Assembly: GCA_964428895.1 (NCBI GenBank)
Contig: CAYRZU010000041.1
Coordinates: 1 to 30,103, forward strand
Source: HyVt-337 sp964428895
GTDB lineage: Bacteria > Planctomycetota > Phycisphaerae > SM23-33
Direction: 5' to 3'
Length of the DNA: 30,103 bases
Numbering within the stretch: the first letter of the stretch is position 1; each line of letters begins with the position of its first letter. Position numbers and translations under genes: made by a program. Under the pieces are notes generated by a model, which was given only the letters and a program-made list of their open reading frames with translations, had not been told where the DNA came from and searched no databases. Shown one piece after another: positions 8,087 to 15,798 of the stretch.

Positions 8087-9234
8087 CGTCGCCTTACCTC
8101 GTCATACACGTCCAGGAGTTGATCCACGTGCCGGGTGATCGTCAATCGATCACCGATGACCCGACAGGCCTCGCTGGCCAACCGGCGGACGGCCGAGTCG
8201 GCCAATTGTTCCATAGCCCCAGCGATGGCGTCAATATCGTTGGGGTTGTCGACCACGATCCCGGCCGACTCGCCCAGGACCTCAGCGGCCCCATTGCAGC
8301 AGGTGGTAATCGAGGGCAGGCCCCAGCGCGTCGCCTCCAACACCACGCGGCTGCACGGGTCGTACCAGCTCAGCAGCACGCACACGTCCGCGGCGGAGTA
8401 AAGCTGGAATATCTGGTCGGTCGGCGCCTCGAAGAACACGTGCCGGCCCACGCCGTGGGACCCCGCCAGCCGTCGATACCCGTCAGCGGTCACCGGATCA
8501 CGCCCCACGACCACCAACCGAGCATTGGCGCCATCGGCCCGTGTGATCCAACGGGCAAAGGCCTGAATCGCCTGGCGAACGCCCTTCAGCCGGAAGTTCG
8601 TCGCCACGGTAACAAAGACCGGGTCGTCGTCCCCAACTCCCAACCGTTGCCGCAACGCCGAGCGCCATTGGTCTCGCAGCTCGGCCGGGGCGTCTGGGAC
8701 GTCCACGCCGTTGTAGACCGTCCGCACCCCGTCGGTCCGGTCGTAGTCGTCGGCGACTTCCCGGGCCACCATGTCGCTAACCGGCAGGAGTAGCGTCTCC
8801 GGGTCGGCGGCGACCTGGGCTTCCAGTTTGGCCATCTCCGCGCGGTGGGCGTTGAGGGGCTCGGTCACCGGCGAGAGCAATCGGTATAGGAGTCCGCGCC
8901 GCCGTCGGCTGGCCCGTCGCTGCGCCGGGATCGTGCCGCCGCGAAGTTGAACCACGTCCGCCCCGGGAACGGGCAGCATCGCGTGGACCACGTCGAAGCC
9001 GCTCTCGGCCTCACGCTGAACATCGGCGATGAAGTTGGCAAGTTTCGTCGCCCGCCAGGGGCCCCGCCGGCCCAGGGGCCGCATCGTCACGCCCGGGTAC
9101 GCCCACGAGCCGGACTGGCACAGAATCGTTACCGCGTGCCCGCGCGTGACCAGTTCGGCGGCTATCTGACTGGTCGAGGTCTCACGCCCGCCGCGACCGA
9201 CGTCCATCCGCTCGATGACCAGCGCGATGTTCAC
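8083..9234 (-). CDS. GT4-family glycosyltransferase, WaaG-like
   Basis: The 383-aa protein has the GT-B fold pattern of family 4 transferases: the N-terminal acceptor domain opens NIALVIERMDVGRGGRETS, where the RGGRE element is typical of LPS core glucosyltransferase WaaG; the linker contains LLPVSDMVAREV and VYNGVD; the C-terminal nucleotide-sugar domain has VATNFRLKGV, VVVGRDP and the Asp/Glu-x7-Glu catalytic motif in YDPCSRVVLEATRWGLP. It is a likely LPS-core hexosyltransferase; donor and acceptor are unknown. The start is GTG 9234, overlapping the upstream kinase stop by 4 nt (GTGA). It is flanked by kinase, GT9 and plsY genes on the same strand, consistent with a coupled envelope operon. 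Confidence 0.88.
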   Translation of the reverse strand: MNIALVIERMDVGRGGRETSTSQIAAELVTRGHAVTILCQSGSWAYPGVTMRPLGRRGPWRATKLANFIADVQREAESGFDVVHAMLPVPGADVVQLRGGTIPAQRRASRRRRGLLYRLLSPVTEPLNAHRAEMAKLEAQVAADPETLLLPVSDMVAREVADDYDRTDGVRTVYNGVDVPDAPAELRDQWRSALRQRLGVGDDDPVFVTVATNFRLKGVRQAIQAFARWITRADGANARLVVVGRDPVTADGYRRLAGSHGVGRHVFFEAPTDQIFQLYSAADVCVLLSWYDPCSRVVLEATRWGLPSITTCCNGAAEVLGESAGIVVDNPNDIDAIAGAMEQLADSAVRRLASEACRVIGDRLTITRHVDQLLDVYDEVRRR

Positions 9235-10064
9235 CGGACCCCCTTTCCGTCCACGGGCGAGACCTTCCGCTCGGCCCGAGCTTGCATGGCCGACACTTTC
9301 CGGTCAATCGCCTGTTCGTAGGCCTCGCGGTCAATCTGCTCGGCGTCGAAGTAGCCATCCAGGAATCGCCCCCAGTGAGCCTCGATCCACGCCGAGGGCA
9401 TGGAATACTTCAACTGCGCCAAGTCCTTGACCCGCCAGCGGACCATCCGCCAGCGAGGCTTGAAGGCCCGGGCCAAATCGATCAGGTACAGCGACGCCGC
9501 GCCATTGGATTCGTCCAGGAAGACGTGGGATGCGTAAAGATCGCGGTGCACCAGCCCCCCACGGTGCAGCCGTTGGACCAGACCGGCCAGTTGGTCGGTC
9601 AGGCATTCGACCGCCTGGCGATTGTCGGCGTGCCGGCTGAGGAAGTCCTCGAACGTTCGCTCCAAGGCGTCGCCCGGCACGGCCGTGACCAACAAGAAGC
9701 TTCGGCCGCGACCCAGCAGGCCCGGATCGGCCCCGCAGGCGACCGGCGACATGGTGGCGATCCCGAGCTTGGTGACGGCGTCGATATTGTCCAGTTCCGT
9801 CTTGGCCCGACTCACGGGCCGCCCCGCACGCCACAGCCGTCGCAGAGCCCCCAGCAGCGGCTCGCGGCCATAGCACTTCATGTAGAGTTCGTGCACGTGG
9901 CCGGTCTCGTCGATCAGCTTCACCCGGCGGCGTTGGCGCGTCTTGAGGCCAGGCTTGACGAGATTCTTTCCGCCCTCATAGACGAACGCCCCGTCGACGC
10001 TGTCGAGGTGCTGATGACGGATCACGTCCCGCAACGGGCCTTGGCAACGGACCACGGTGATCAT
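9231..10064 (-). CDS. LPS-core sugar kinase (WaaP/RfaP-like)
   Basis: The 277-aa protein has the protein-kinase-like fold of the lipopolysaccharide kinase family. Visible elements are an ATP-site Lys in LYMKCYGRE (about K63), the catalytic loop VHRDLYASHVFLD (H173, R174, D175), the metal-binding LIDLARAF (D196), and the adjacent KDLAQLKYS segment characteristic of WaaP/Kdo kinases. It probably phosphorylates heptose or another core sugar on the cytoplasmic face of the inner membrane. Its position between a GT9 heptosyltransferase and a WaaG-like enzyme, each overlapping by 4 nt, mirrors waaF-waaG-waaP type loci. Exact substrate is inferred. Confidence 0.87.
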   Translation of the reverse strand: MITVVRCQGPLRDVIRHQHLDSVDGAFVYEGGKNLVKPGLKTRQRRRVKLIDETGHVHELYMKCYGREPLLGALRRLWRAGRPVSRAKTELDNIDAVTKLGIATMSPVACGADPGLLGRGRSFLLVTAVPGDALERTFEDFLSRHADNRQAVECLTDQLAGLVQRLHRGGLVHRDLYASHVFLDESNGAASLYLIDLARAFKPRWRMVRWRVKDLAQLKYSMPSAWIEAHWGRFLDGYFDAEQIDREAYEQAIDRKVSAMQARAERKVSPVDGKGVR

Positions 10065-11179
10065 GGCCTGGCCTCCTGCGTCAGCAGCGATTCGGCCGCC
10101 GTGATTACGTCATCCGGTTCGATGGCCAGCATGCATTGATGGAACGTGGGCCCGCGGGGGTTGGGGCAGCGCTTCTTCTGACACGGCGAGCACGGCACGG
10201 ACGCTCGGACAATCCGTTCCCGCTCGTAGTCGATAATCGTTCTCGCCGGATCGGTGCTGCCGAAGACCGTCACCAGGCCCGTCCCGACCGCGGCGCCAAT
10301 GTGCCGCGCACCGGTGTCGTTGGTGACCAGCAACGCCGCAGCCGCCAGCAGCCCTTTGACCAACCCCAGCGAGTTGGCCTCATCGGCCAGGTTGATCAGC
10401 GGCGGATGCTTCATGGCGCCGGCAACGGCGTGGGCCACGCGGGTCTCCCCGGGAGCCGCATTGATAATGATCTGGGCGCCGTGACGCTCATTAAGTGTGT
10501 CCGCAACGGCCGCGTAGCGCTCCGCGGGCCAGAGCTTCGATGGGCCGAAGGATCCGCCGGGATTGAGCACCACCAACGGCCGCGCCGCATCCCGCCCGGC
10601 CGCGGCCAACAACTGCTCGGTCTGCTCACGTGCGTGAGCGTCCACCGACAGCCGCATCTGCCGGTCCTCGGTCGTCGCGCCGAGTTCCGCTGCCAACTCC
10701 AAATAGTAATCCAGTGTGGGATAGGTCTTAGACCCATCCGGCGCCCGAGGCGGCGTCAGCCCTGCCGTCAGTAGCCACCCCCGCCCGTCGCGGATGTAGC
10801 CCAGCCGATCCGGCACGCCCGCCAGGGCTGCGACCAGCGCCGAGCGAAAGCTGTTGGGCAGGAGGACGGCCAGATCGAATCGCAGGCCCGACAACTGACG
10901 GGCCGCCCGGCCCAGCCCCAGCGGGCCCCAGGCGGGTCTGGCGGACGGATCGATCAGGGTCGTGTCGGCCACATCCGCCCCGGCCAGGATATCTAACGGG
11001 CCCGGGCGGCCGAAAAGGGCAATCCACGATGAGTTGAACCGCACCCGCAGCGCACGCAGAGCGGGGGTAGCCATCACGGTATCGCCCACCCAACTGGGAA
11101 GGAATACCGCGACGCGTTCGGGGTGAATCGTGCTGAAACGCCCGGTCATGGCGGTCATTGTAGCGGTTGGGGGCGGCAT
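10061..11179 (-). CDS. GT9-family heptosyltransferase (WaaF/WaaC-like)
   Basis: The 372-aa protein shows the glycosyltransferase family 9 pattern: LPSWVGDTVMATPALRALR near residues 28-45, with the conserved Asp of WVGD as probable catalytic base; FDLAVLLPNSFRSALVA; LNPGGSFGPSKLWPAERYA near 208; and LVTNDTGARHIGAAVG with VFGSTDP in the nucleotide-sugar domain. The C-terminal CSPCQKKRCP cluster occurs in many WaaF-like proteins. It likely adds heptose to the LPS inner core. The start is uncertain: ATGs at 11179, 11158 and 11149 are all upstream of the conserved fold and none has a good Shine-Dalgarno. The stop overlaps the start of the kinase gene by 4 nt (ATGA). Confidence 0.9.
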   Translation of the reverse strand: MPPPTATMTAMTGRFSTIHPERVAVFLPSWVGDTVMATPALRALRVRFNSSWIALFGRPGPLDILAGADVADTTLIDPSARPAWGPLGLGRAARQLSGLRFDLAVLLPNSFRSALVAALAGVPDRLGYIRDGRGWLLTAGLTPPRAPDGSKTYPTLDYYLELAAELGATTEDRQMRLSVDAHAREQTEQLLAAAGRDAARPLVVLNPGGSFGPSKLWPAERYAAVADTLNERHGAQIIINAAPGETRVAHAVAGAMKHPPLINLADEANSLGLVKGLLAAAALLVTNDTGARHIGAAVGTGLVTVFGSTDPARTIIDYERERIVRASVPCSPCQKKRCPNPRGPTFHQCMLAIEPDDVITAAESLLTQEARP

Positions 11180-11208
11180 TGCCAGCTAACGCCCGCCCCA
11201 TGCGAGCG

Positions 11209-12228
11209 TTAGTTGATGTCGCGCAGGTCAGTGGGCCCCGGCGCCGAGGGCTCGACCTTGGGGGGCTGGGGAGATCGCGGCGGCTGGAGCGGGATCTTCG
11301 GTTGCGTCGACGGCGGAAGCAGATGCGTGTCGGTGGGCGGCTGAATGACCGGCGCGGTGGGCCGTTCCGGGCGGCGCGCCCGCAGCCGCGGGGACGGGTT
11401 CACCGGCGGGCGAATGGACATCTCCAACCAACTGGTGACCACAATGTCCTCACTGGTGGGCGCGTCTTCCCAGCCGACCATGTAGGTCTTCAGGCCGATC
11501 CCCGCGAAGGTCTCGGCCGCCAGGCCCGTGGAGGCAATACCGATCGATAGCTTCGGGAAGGTCTGCTTGAGGGCGTCCAACTGGCTGACCAGCATGGGCG
11601 CCATCCGCCAGTGGGTGATGCCGTATTTCCTCTTCTTGACCGGATACCGTTCCCGAGTCCACCGAAGCACCGGCCCGGCCGGGTACCCGCCGGCGGCAAG
11701 TTGCTGGTGAGCGTACTGGTGCTCGTCCACGTCGTAGCGGGTTAGATAGACGATTCTTGCGCCCTTGGCGACGGCTTGGAGGGCCTCGGCGGCTTCGGCA
11801 GCTTCGAGGTCCAGCACGTCCATGGGCAGGGCCTCGTACTCGACCACTACCACGGTCTCGGCCGGATCCCACACGTAGACCGGCGCCTGAGCGAATATCT
11901 CCTCCCCGTCGAGGTCCTGGTATTCGATCGTCACGGCGTAGTGGCCGGGCTTGACGGGCGTGGGCACGAGCGTGCCGGCGTAGCCGTCGTCATCGGTGTA
12001 AGCCACGCGCTGCCCGCCTCGGCTGATGTGGAAGCGAATGGGCGCTTCTTTCCAGGCCATGTCCAGCACGAAGAAGTCGTTGCGCTGCAGGCGAATGACC
12101 ACCGGCGCTTCGCTGCCGGCCGCTCCGACCTGATCCGGCGCAGAGACCACGTATTGCCCCCCACAGCCGGCCAATCCGACGCTCAGGCCGAGCACCACCC
12201 ACATCCATCGTTCCCGTCGCACGCGCAT
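11209..12228 (-). CDS. Lipoprotein with beta-sandwich and degenerate HAD (LNS2/App1-like) domain
   Basis: From ATG 12228 the protein is 339 aa and begins with a charged N-terminus, a hydrophobic stretch and the lipobox LAGC (Cys22), so it is a probable lipoprotein. The in-frame ATG at 12309 would add 27 residues before the signal peptide and is less likely. A strand-rich domain follows (VVIRLQRNDFFVLDM ... GHYAVTIEYQDLDGEE), then a region laid out like an LNS2/App1-type HAD phosphatase: VVVVEYEALP where the DxD nucleophile motif is expected, ARIVYLTRYD, AAGGYPAGPVL, and SIGIASTGLAAETFAGIGL where a GDS/GD motif is expected. Both acidic motifs are altered, so catalysis is doubtful. The C-terminus is Pro-rich and low complexity. 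Family assignment is tentative. Confidence 0.6.
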   Translation of the reverse strand: MRVRRERWMWVVLGLSVGLAGCGGQYVVSAPDQVGAAGSEAPVVIRLQRNDFFVLDMAWKEAPIRFHISRGGQRVAYTDDDGYAGTLVPTPVKPGHYAVTIEYQDLDGEEIFAQAPVYVWDPAETVVVVEYEALPMDVLDLEAAEAAEALQAVAKGARIVYLTRYDVDEHQYAHQQLAAGGYPAGPVLRWTRERYPVKKRKYGITHWRMAPMLVSQLDALKQTFPKLSIGIASTGLAAETFAGIGLKTYMVGWEDAPTSEDIVVTSWLEMSIRPPVNPSPRLRARRPERPTAPVIQPPTDTHLLPPSTQPKIPLQPPRSPQPPKVEPSAPGPTDLRDIN

Positions 12229-12345
12229 GGACGCATTAGGGCCAACCCGCCGAGCTTTGTCAAACCTCGCGGGCCTGCGCCTATACGGATTGATTTCGGG
12301 GGTCGTCATTGGGGTGAAGGCGAACCGACGAATCGTCAGCCGCCG

Positions 12346-12603
12346 CTAAGGGACCGGGTCCATCCCGCCCCGACTGAAAGGGTGGCACCGCAGCAGCCGC
12401 CGCAGGCCCAGCCATCCGCCGCGAGCAGCGCCGTGCTTTTCGACGGCCTCGATGAAATAGTGACTGCAGGTCGGCGCGAACTTGCACTGGCCCCCTAGCG
12501 CCCACGACAACGTCTGCTGGTAGACGCGTACGCCCAGAATCAGCAGCCGGGCTGCATAGCTCAGGCCGGTCGGATTCGCCGCTCTGGATACTGATGTGTT
12601 CAC
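12346..12603 (-). CDS. yidD: Membrane protein insertion efficiency factor YidD
   Basis: The 85-aa protein matches YidD: an amphipathic N-terminus, RVYQQTLSWALGGQCKFAPTCSHYFIEAVEKHG and the hallmark GLRRLLRCHPFSRGGMDPVP at the C-terminus, with the three conserved Cys. It assists YidC/Sec membrane insertion at the inner membrane. The GTG start overlaps the rnpA stop by 4 nt (GTGA), the normal neighbour. yidC, which commonly follows, is absent; a lipoprotein gene follows instead. Confidence 0.95.
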   Translation of the reverse strand: MNTSVSRAANPTGLSYAARLLILGVRVYQQTLSWALGGQCKFAPTCSHYFIEAVEKHGAARGGWLGLRRLLRCHPFSRGGMDPVP

Positions 12604-12974
12604 GATTCGGTCTCGCCGTTGGCCTCGTTCAGACGCCGCGCCACCTGGGCCGCCAGTCGCCTGAGCGAGTCTTGCAGAGCCCCTATTGTCAACGGTTTGC
12701 CCGGCCGCGGCAAGACCACATAGTCCAGCCCGCCCGGCAGGTCGGCCCGCACCAGCCGAAACGCCTCGCGAATCAGCCGCTTCTTACGATTGCGGACCAC
12801 CGCCCCGCCGTGGCGCGTCGAAACGGCCACCCCCAGCCGCGATTGGCTCAGCCCGTTGCGAACCGCCAGCAGCGTAACCCGTTCGTCACGGACGCTCTGG
12901 CCGCGGTCGAACAGCCGCGCCATGTCCTCCCGCCGCCGCACACGAAATTGTCGTCCCGCAGGAAATCTGGCCAT
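12600..12974 (-). CDS. rnpA: Ribonuclease P protein component
   Basis: From ATG 12974 the protein is 124 aa, the usual length. It shows the N-terminal RRREDMARLFDRGQSVRDER segment, LGVAVSTRHGGAVVRNRKKRLIREAFR containing the RNR motif that contacts the P RNA, and DYVVLPRPG before the C-terminal helix. It binds RnpB RNA to mature tRNA 5' ends. A GTG at 12998 would add eight residues; ATG 12974 is preferred because the basic fold begins directly after it. rpmH, the normal upstream neighbour, is absent; tRNA-Ala lies about 100 nt upstream on the same strand. Confidence 0.93.
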   Translation of the reverse strand: MARFPAGRQFRVRRREDMARLFDRGQSVRDERVTLLAVRNGLSQSRLGVAVSTRHGGAVVRNRKKRLIREAFRLVRADLPGGLDYVVLPRPGKPLTIGALQDSLRRLAAQVARRLNEANGETES

Positions 12975-13035
12975 CGTCGATCCGCGTTTCTGCCCCACGC
13001 CGATTCCGACGGCGCGGATAAGCGGTTATGAATAC

Positions 13036-13064
13036 GTCCCGACAGCCCTGTGGACTGTCGGGAC
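13036..13064 (-). repeat. Perfect 10-bp hairpin between tRNA-Ala and rnpA
   Basis: Arms GTCCCGACAG (13036-13045) and CTGTCGGGAC (13055-13064) flank a 9-nt loop. It lies nine bases past the 3' end of tRNA-Ala on the minus strand. It could be a rho-independent-like terminator or a 3'-processing/attenuation structure, but no T-tract follows. Confidence 0.6.
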
Positions 13065-13072
13065 GCATCGAG

Positions 13073-13145
13073 TGGAGCCGAGGGGAATCGAACCCCTGAC
13101 CTATTGATTGCGAACCAATCGCTCTCCCAACTGAGCTACGGCCCC
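13073..13145 (-). tRNA. tRNA-Ala (anticodon CGC)
   Basis: The minus strand folds into a full cloverleaf of 73 nt. The acceptor arm GGGGCCG pairs with CGGCTCC and includes the G3-U70 wobble that identifies alanine tRNA, with discriminator A73. The D arm is GCTC/GAGC. The anticodon stem ATTGG/TCAAT encloses the loop TTCGCAA, giving anticodon CGC for GCG codons. The T arm is AGGGG TTCGATT CCCCT. No CCA is encoded, so it must be added after transcription. Confidence 0.97.
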
Positions 13146-13158
13146 AGAGGGATTTATG

Positions 13159-13186
13159 ATGATATCGATCTGGCAACGGATTTCAA
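13159..13186 (-). promoter_or_regulatory. Sigma70-like promoter for tRNA-Ala
   Basis: On the minus strand TTGAAA (13186-13181) and TATCAT (13164-13159) are separated by 16 bp, with the -10 about 13 nt from the first tRNA base. It may also serve rnpA-yidD if the hairpin at 13036-13064 is read through. Assigned by eye. Confidence 0.5.
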
Positions 13187-13274
13187 CTGGCTTTGTCCAC
13201 GCCGCCTTGCCCGGACGCGGCCAATCGCATACGGTCATAGCACGTTCGCATCACACCTTCGGAAGGAGCCACCC

Positions 13275-13793
13275 ATGAGTCTTGACGGGAAACGCATCGC
13301 CATCATGGTCGATCAGCAGTACCAGGAGTTGGAGGTCTGGTATCCCTACTATCGCTTCATCGAAGAAGGCGCCGAGGTGCAACTGATCGGCCCGGCCGGC
13401 AAGACGGCGTATCCGTCCAAGCTGGGCTATCCGTGTGAGAGTCATTTCGGGGCCGGTGAGGTGCGGGGCGCGTCGTTCGACGCGGTGGTGATCCCCGGCG
13501 GATGGGCGCCCGACTTCATGCGCCGCGACCCTCAGATGATTCGGTTCCTCCAGGACGCCGTGGACGCCGGCAAGGTGCTCGCCTCGATCTGCCACGGGGC
13601 GTGGATGCTCGCCTCGACCGGGGCCGCCAAGGGCAAACGCGCCACCTGCTTCATGGCCGTCAAAGACGATCTGATCAACGCCGGGGGGGAGTACGTGGAC
13701 GAAGCGGTCGTCGTCGACGGGAATCTGATCACCTCCCGCAAGCCCGACGACCTACCCGCCTTCTGTCAGGCCGTCATCAAGGCGCTGGCATAG
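13275..13793 (+). CDS. PfpI/DJ-1 superfamily protein
   Basis: The 172-aa protein has the class-I glutamine-amidotransferase-like fold of PfpI/YhbO proteins: an acidic residue in QQYQELE (E18), FDAVVIPGGWAPD (65-80), and the nucleophile elbow SICHGAWML with Cys106-His107. Characterised relatives are described as proteases, chaperones or glyoxalase/deglycase-like enzymes; the specific role is unknown. ATG 13275 is chosen because of the strong GGAAGGAG upstream, although the frame is open earlier through the tRNA. The stop lies 17 nt inside the convergent membrane-protein gene, so the two 3' ends overlap. Confidence 0.9.
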   Translation: MSLDGKRIAIMVDQQYQELEVWYPYYRFIEEGAEVQLIGPAGKTAYPSKLGYPCESHFGAGEVRGASFDAVVIPGGWAPDFMRRDPQMIRFLQDAVDAGKVLASICHGAWMLASTGAAKGKRATCFMAVKDDLINAGGEYVDEAVVVDGNLITSRKPDDLPAFCQAVIKALA

Positions 13794-15720
13794 CCGCCCG
13801 CCGCTCGGCAAGCTGGCGCATCGCGGCGAAGTAGTAGCCGAAGTAGCTGGCGGGCATCTCCAGGGAGACCGCGTCGGCCAGAGCTGCTGTATCGTCTCGA
13901 TGCTGACGGACCAATGCCAGGAATCGCTGGCGTCGCTCCTGCGTCTGCATATCCAGATTCAGACCCTCGATGGCCTCGGGTTGATTGGTCTGAACGTAGA
14001 ACAGGATCAACGCCTCGGCGAACTGTGGCGGCATGAGGTCGTAGCCGAAGCTCTGAAGATGCTCGATCTTATCGGCGAACTTCTGCACTTGAAGCGTCAG
14101 CAAGTAGTGGGCCATCAGATACTCAAAGGCCATCTGGTTCTTTCCGTTCGACTTGGCCAACAGCGCCACCAGTGTCTTCTCGACATCGAGCGGATCGTAT
14201 TCGTGCCCGGCCAGCCAGTTGGCCCGAATGCGCGTGATCTGCGCATCATCGTTGAATCGATCCCCAGCTTCGATCTTGGCCAAGCGCTCAGCCGCCCATT
14301 CGCCCAAGACCATATCACCAGCCAGCGTGTTCAAGTAACCGATCGCAGTCGGCCAGTCGCTCTTGACGATGGCAATCCGGGCCAGAAGCTTCAGGACGAA
14401 CGGACGGGGGCCCCACTGGGCCAGCGACGCCCGCGCCAATCGCTCGGCGCTATCGACGGCGCCTAGTTGAAGCAGCGTGTCGGATTTGTACGGCTCGTAC
14501 AGCCCGGACATCGGCAGCAGGCCGCCATCGAGCGACTGGGGGTAGGCGAACATCGCCGTGCCCAGTTGCCCCTGGGCGTACAGGGCGCGATTGAGCCTGC
14601 GACACGTGTCGGCAGTGTAGAGCGCCGGCGGATACTCCTGGATCGCCAGGATCGTTGACGCGGCGGCGTCGGCCTGCGAGGCAAAGCAAATCCTGCGAAA
14701 CGCGCGGAGATCCCGGTCGAGCGTTACTAGCCCCGCCGCCACCGCCAGCGCCAGCACCACCAGCGGAACTGCCGTCGCTCGGACCGCGCCCGGCGCAGCG
14801 GCATCGGCGGGCCTACCTTCACTCGCTTCGGCCGAGCGCTCACGCCAACCGCGAAGCGCCAACGCAACCGTCAGCAGGACCAGGAAGCCATACAGCCCGC
14901 CCATCGCAACGGACGAAATGGTTCCCCCGCGCAGGCCCGCTCGCAAGAGATAAGCGTCCGACGTACTCAGTTTGAACAGCGCCCCACCCAGCACCAGCGG
15001 CGTCAGAACGCCCACCAGCAAGTAGAGCCCGCCCACGTCGCGACGCTTGGCGATCAGTTCGTAGACCCCACACACCGTCGCCAGCAGAATCGCCGGCGCG
15101 CCCGCCAGGTAGTAGAACGCCACAATCCCCGGGACCATCACCGCCGCTCGGATCAGCGACTTCTCCGGCAGACGCAGATAGGCACACGCCGCCAGCAACG
15201 CCCCCAGCAGCGCGATCTGATCGGCCAGGACGAAGGTGTAGCGGTTCCAGGCCACCAGCAGCAGCAAGGGCACGACCAGTCGCACCACGCTGCCCTTGCG
15301 GCCGCCCATCAGACTGATCAACCCATCGGTCAACAGGAAGGCCATCAGAGCGACGACAACGAGAATGACCGTTCCGGCCCGGGGCGCGGCGAAGTATTGG
15401 CTGAGGTTGGCCCCCAGGTATTCGGCCAGGCCTCCGGGCGCCTTTAAGAACGGCTTGAAGAACTCCACTCCCCCGAAGTAGACCGGAAACAAGGGAACGG
15501 TCTTGCCGGCCGGGGCGACCTCGTCGGCGCCGTAGAGGATCCGAGGGGTCAGGTTCAACGTGATGTCGGCGGCCAACAATATGAAGAACAACACGGTCAC
15601 GACGCGGCGGGCCTTGGCAGCCGCTAGGGTCAGATCGCGCGGACCATCCGCCCGGCCAGAGGCGTCTGAGGATTCATCAACGGGCTGTGTCTCCGAACGG
15701 TCAGGTTGGTCGGCGTCCAT
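13777..15720 (-). CDS. Paralogous membrane protein A (DUF6057-like), multipass N-terminus plus soluble C-terminal domain
   Basis: From ATG 15720 the protein is 647 aa. That start has AAGGAG upstream, whereas ATG 15744 has none, and the spacing matches that before paralog C. About nine TM helices span roughly residues 40-335, including the shared elements PGGLAEYLGANLSQY, WNRYTFVLADQIALLGALL and FYYLAG. A soluble helical domain starts at VTLDRDLRAFRRICF and contains CRRLNRALYAQGQLGTAMFAYPQ, YKSDTLLQLGAV, NQMAFEYLMAHYLL and the end motif MPASYFGYYFA. Two paralogs lie in this window (17576-19501 and 21107-23041). The layout matches what I recall as DUF6057; function unknown. It follows SGNH gene D by 78 nt, so probably one operon. 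Confidence 0.75.
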   Translation of the reverse strand: MDADQPDRSETQPVDESSDASGRADGPRDLTLAAAKARRVVTVLFFILLAADITLNLTPRILYGADEVAPAGKTVPLFPVYFGGVEFFKPFLKAPGGLAEYLGANLSQYFAAPRAGTVILVVVALMAFLLTDGLISLMGGRKGSVVRLVVPLLLLVAWNRYTFVLADQIALLGALLAACAYLRLPEKSLIRAAVMVPGIVAFYYLAGAPAILLATVCGVYELIAKRRDVGGLYLLVGVLTPLVLGGALFKLSTSDAYLLRAGLRGGTISSVAMGGLYGFLVLLTVALALRGWRERSAEASEGRPADAAAPGAVRATAVPLVVLALAVAAGLVTLDRDLRAFRRICFASQADAAASTILAIQEYPPALYTADTCRRLNRALYAQGQLGTAMFAYPQSLDGGLLPMSGLYEPYKSDTLLQLGAVDSAERLARASLAQWGPRPFVLKLLARIAIVKSDWPTAIGYLNTLAGDMVLGEWAAERLAKIEAGDRFNDDAQITRIRANWLAGHEYDPLDVEKTLVALLAKSNGKNQMAFEYLMAHYLLTLQVQKFADKIEHLQSFGYDLMPPQFAEALILFYVQTNQPEAIEGLNLDMQTQERRQRFLALVRQHRDDTAALADAVSLEMPASYFGYYFAAMRQLAERRAAMPAP

Positions 15721-15798
15721 TGCCAGAAGTCTCCTTGGGGTCATCGAGTCTGCGATGCGGGCATTCTAAGCGGCCGCCGCCCGGTCGGCAACGCACCC

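Noticed and set aside
13146..13274. Protein-coding extension of the PfpI/DJ-1 gene upstream of 13275
   Set aside because: The extension would translate through tRNA-Ala; ATG 13275 has GGAAGGAG and matches the family N-terminus.
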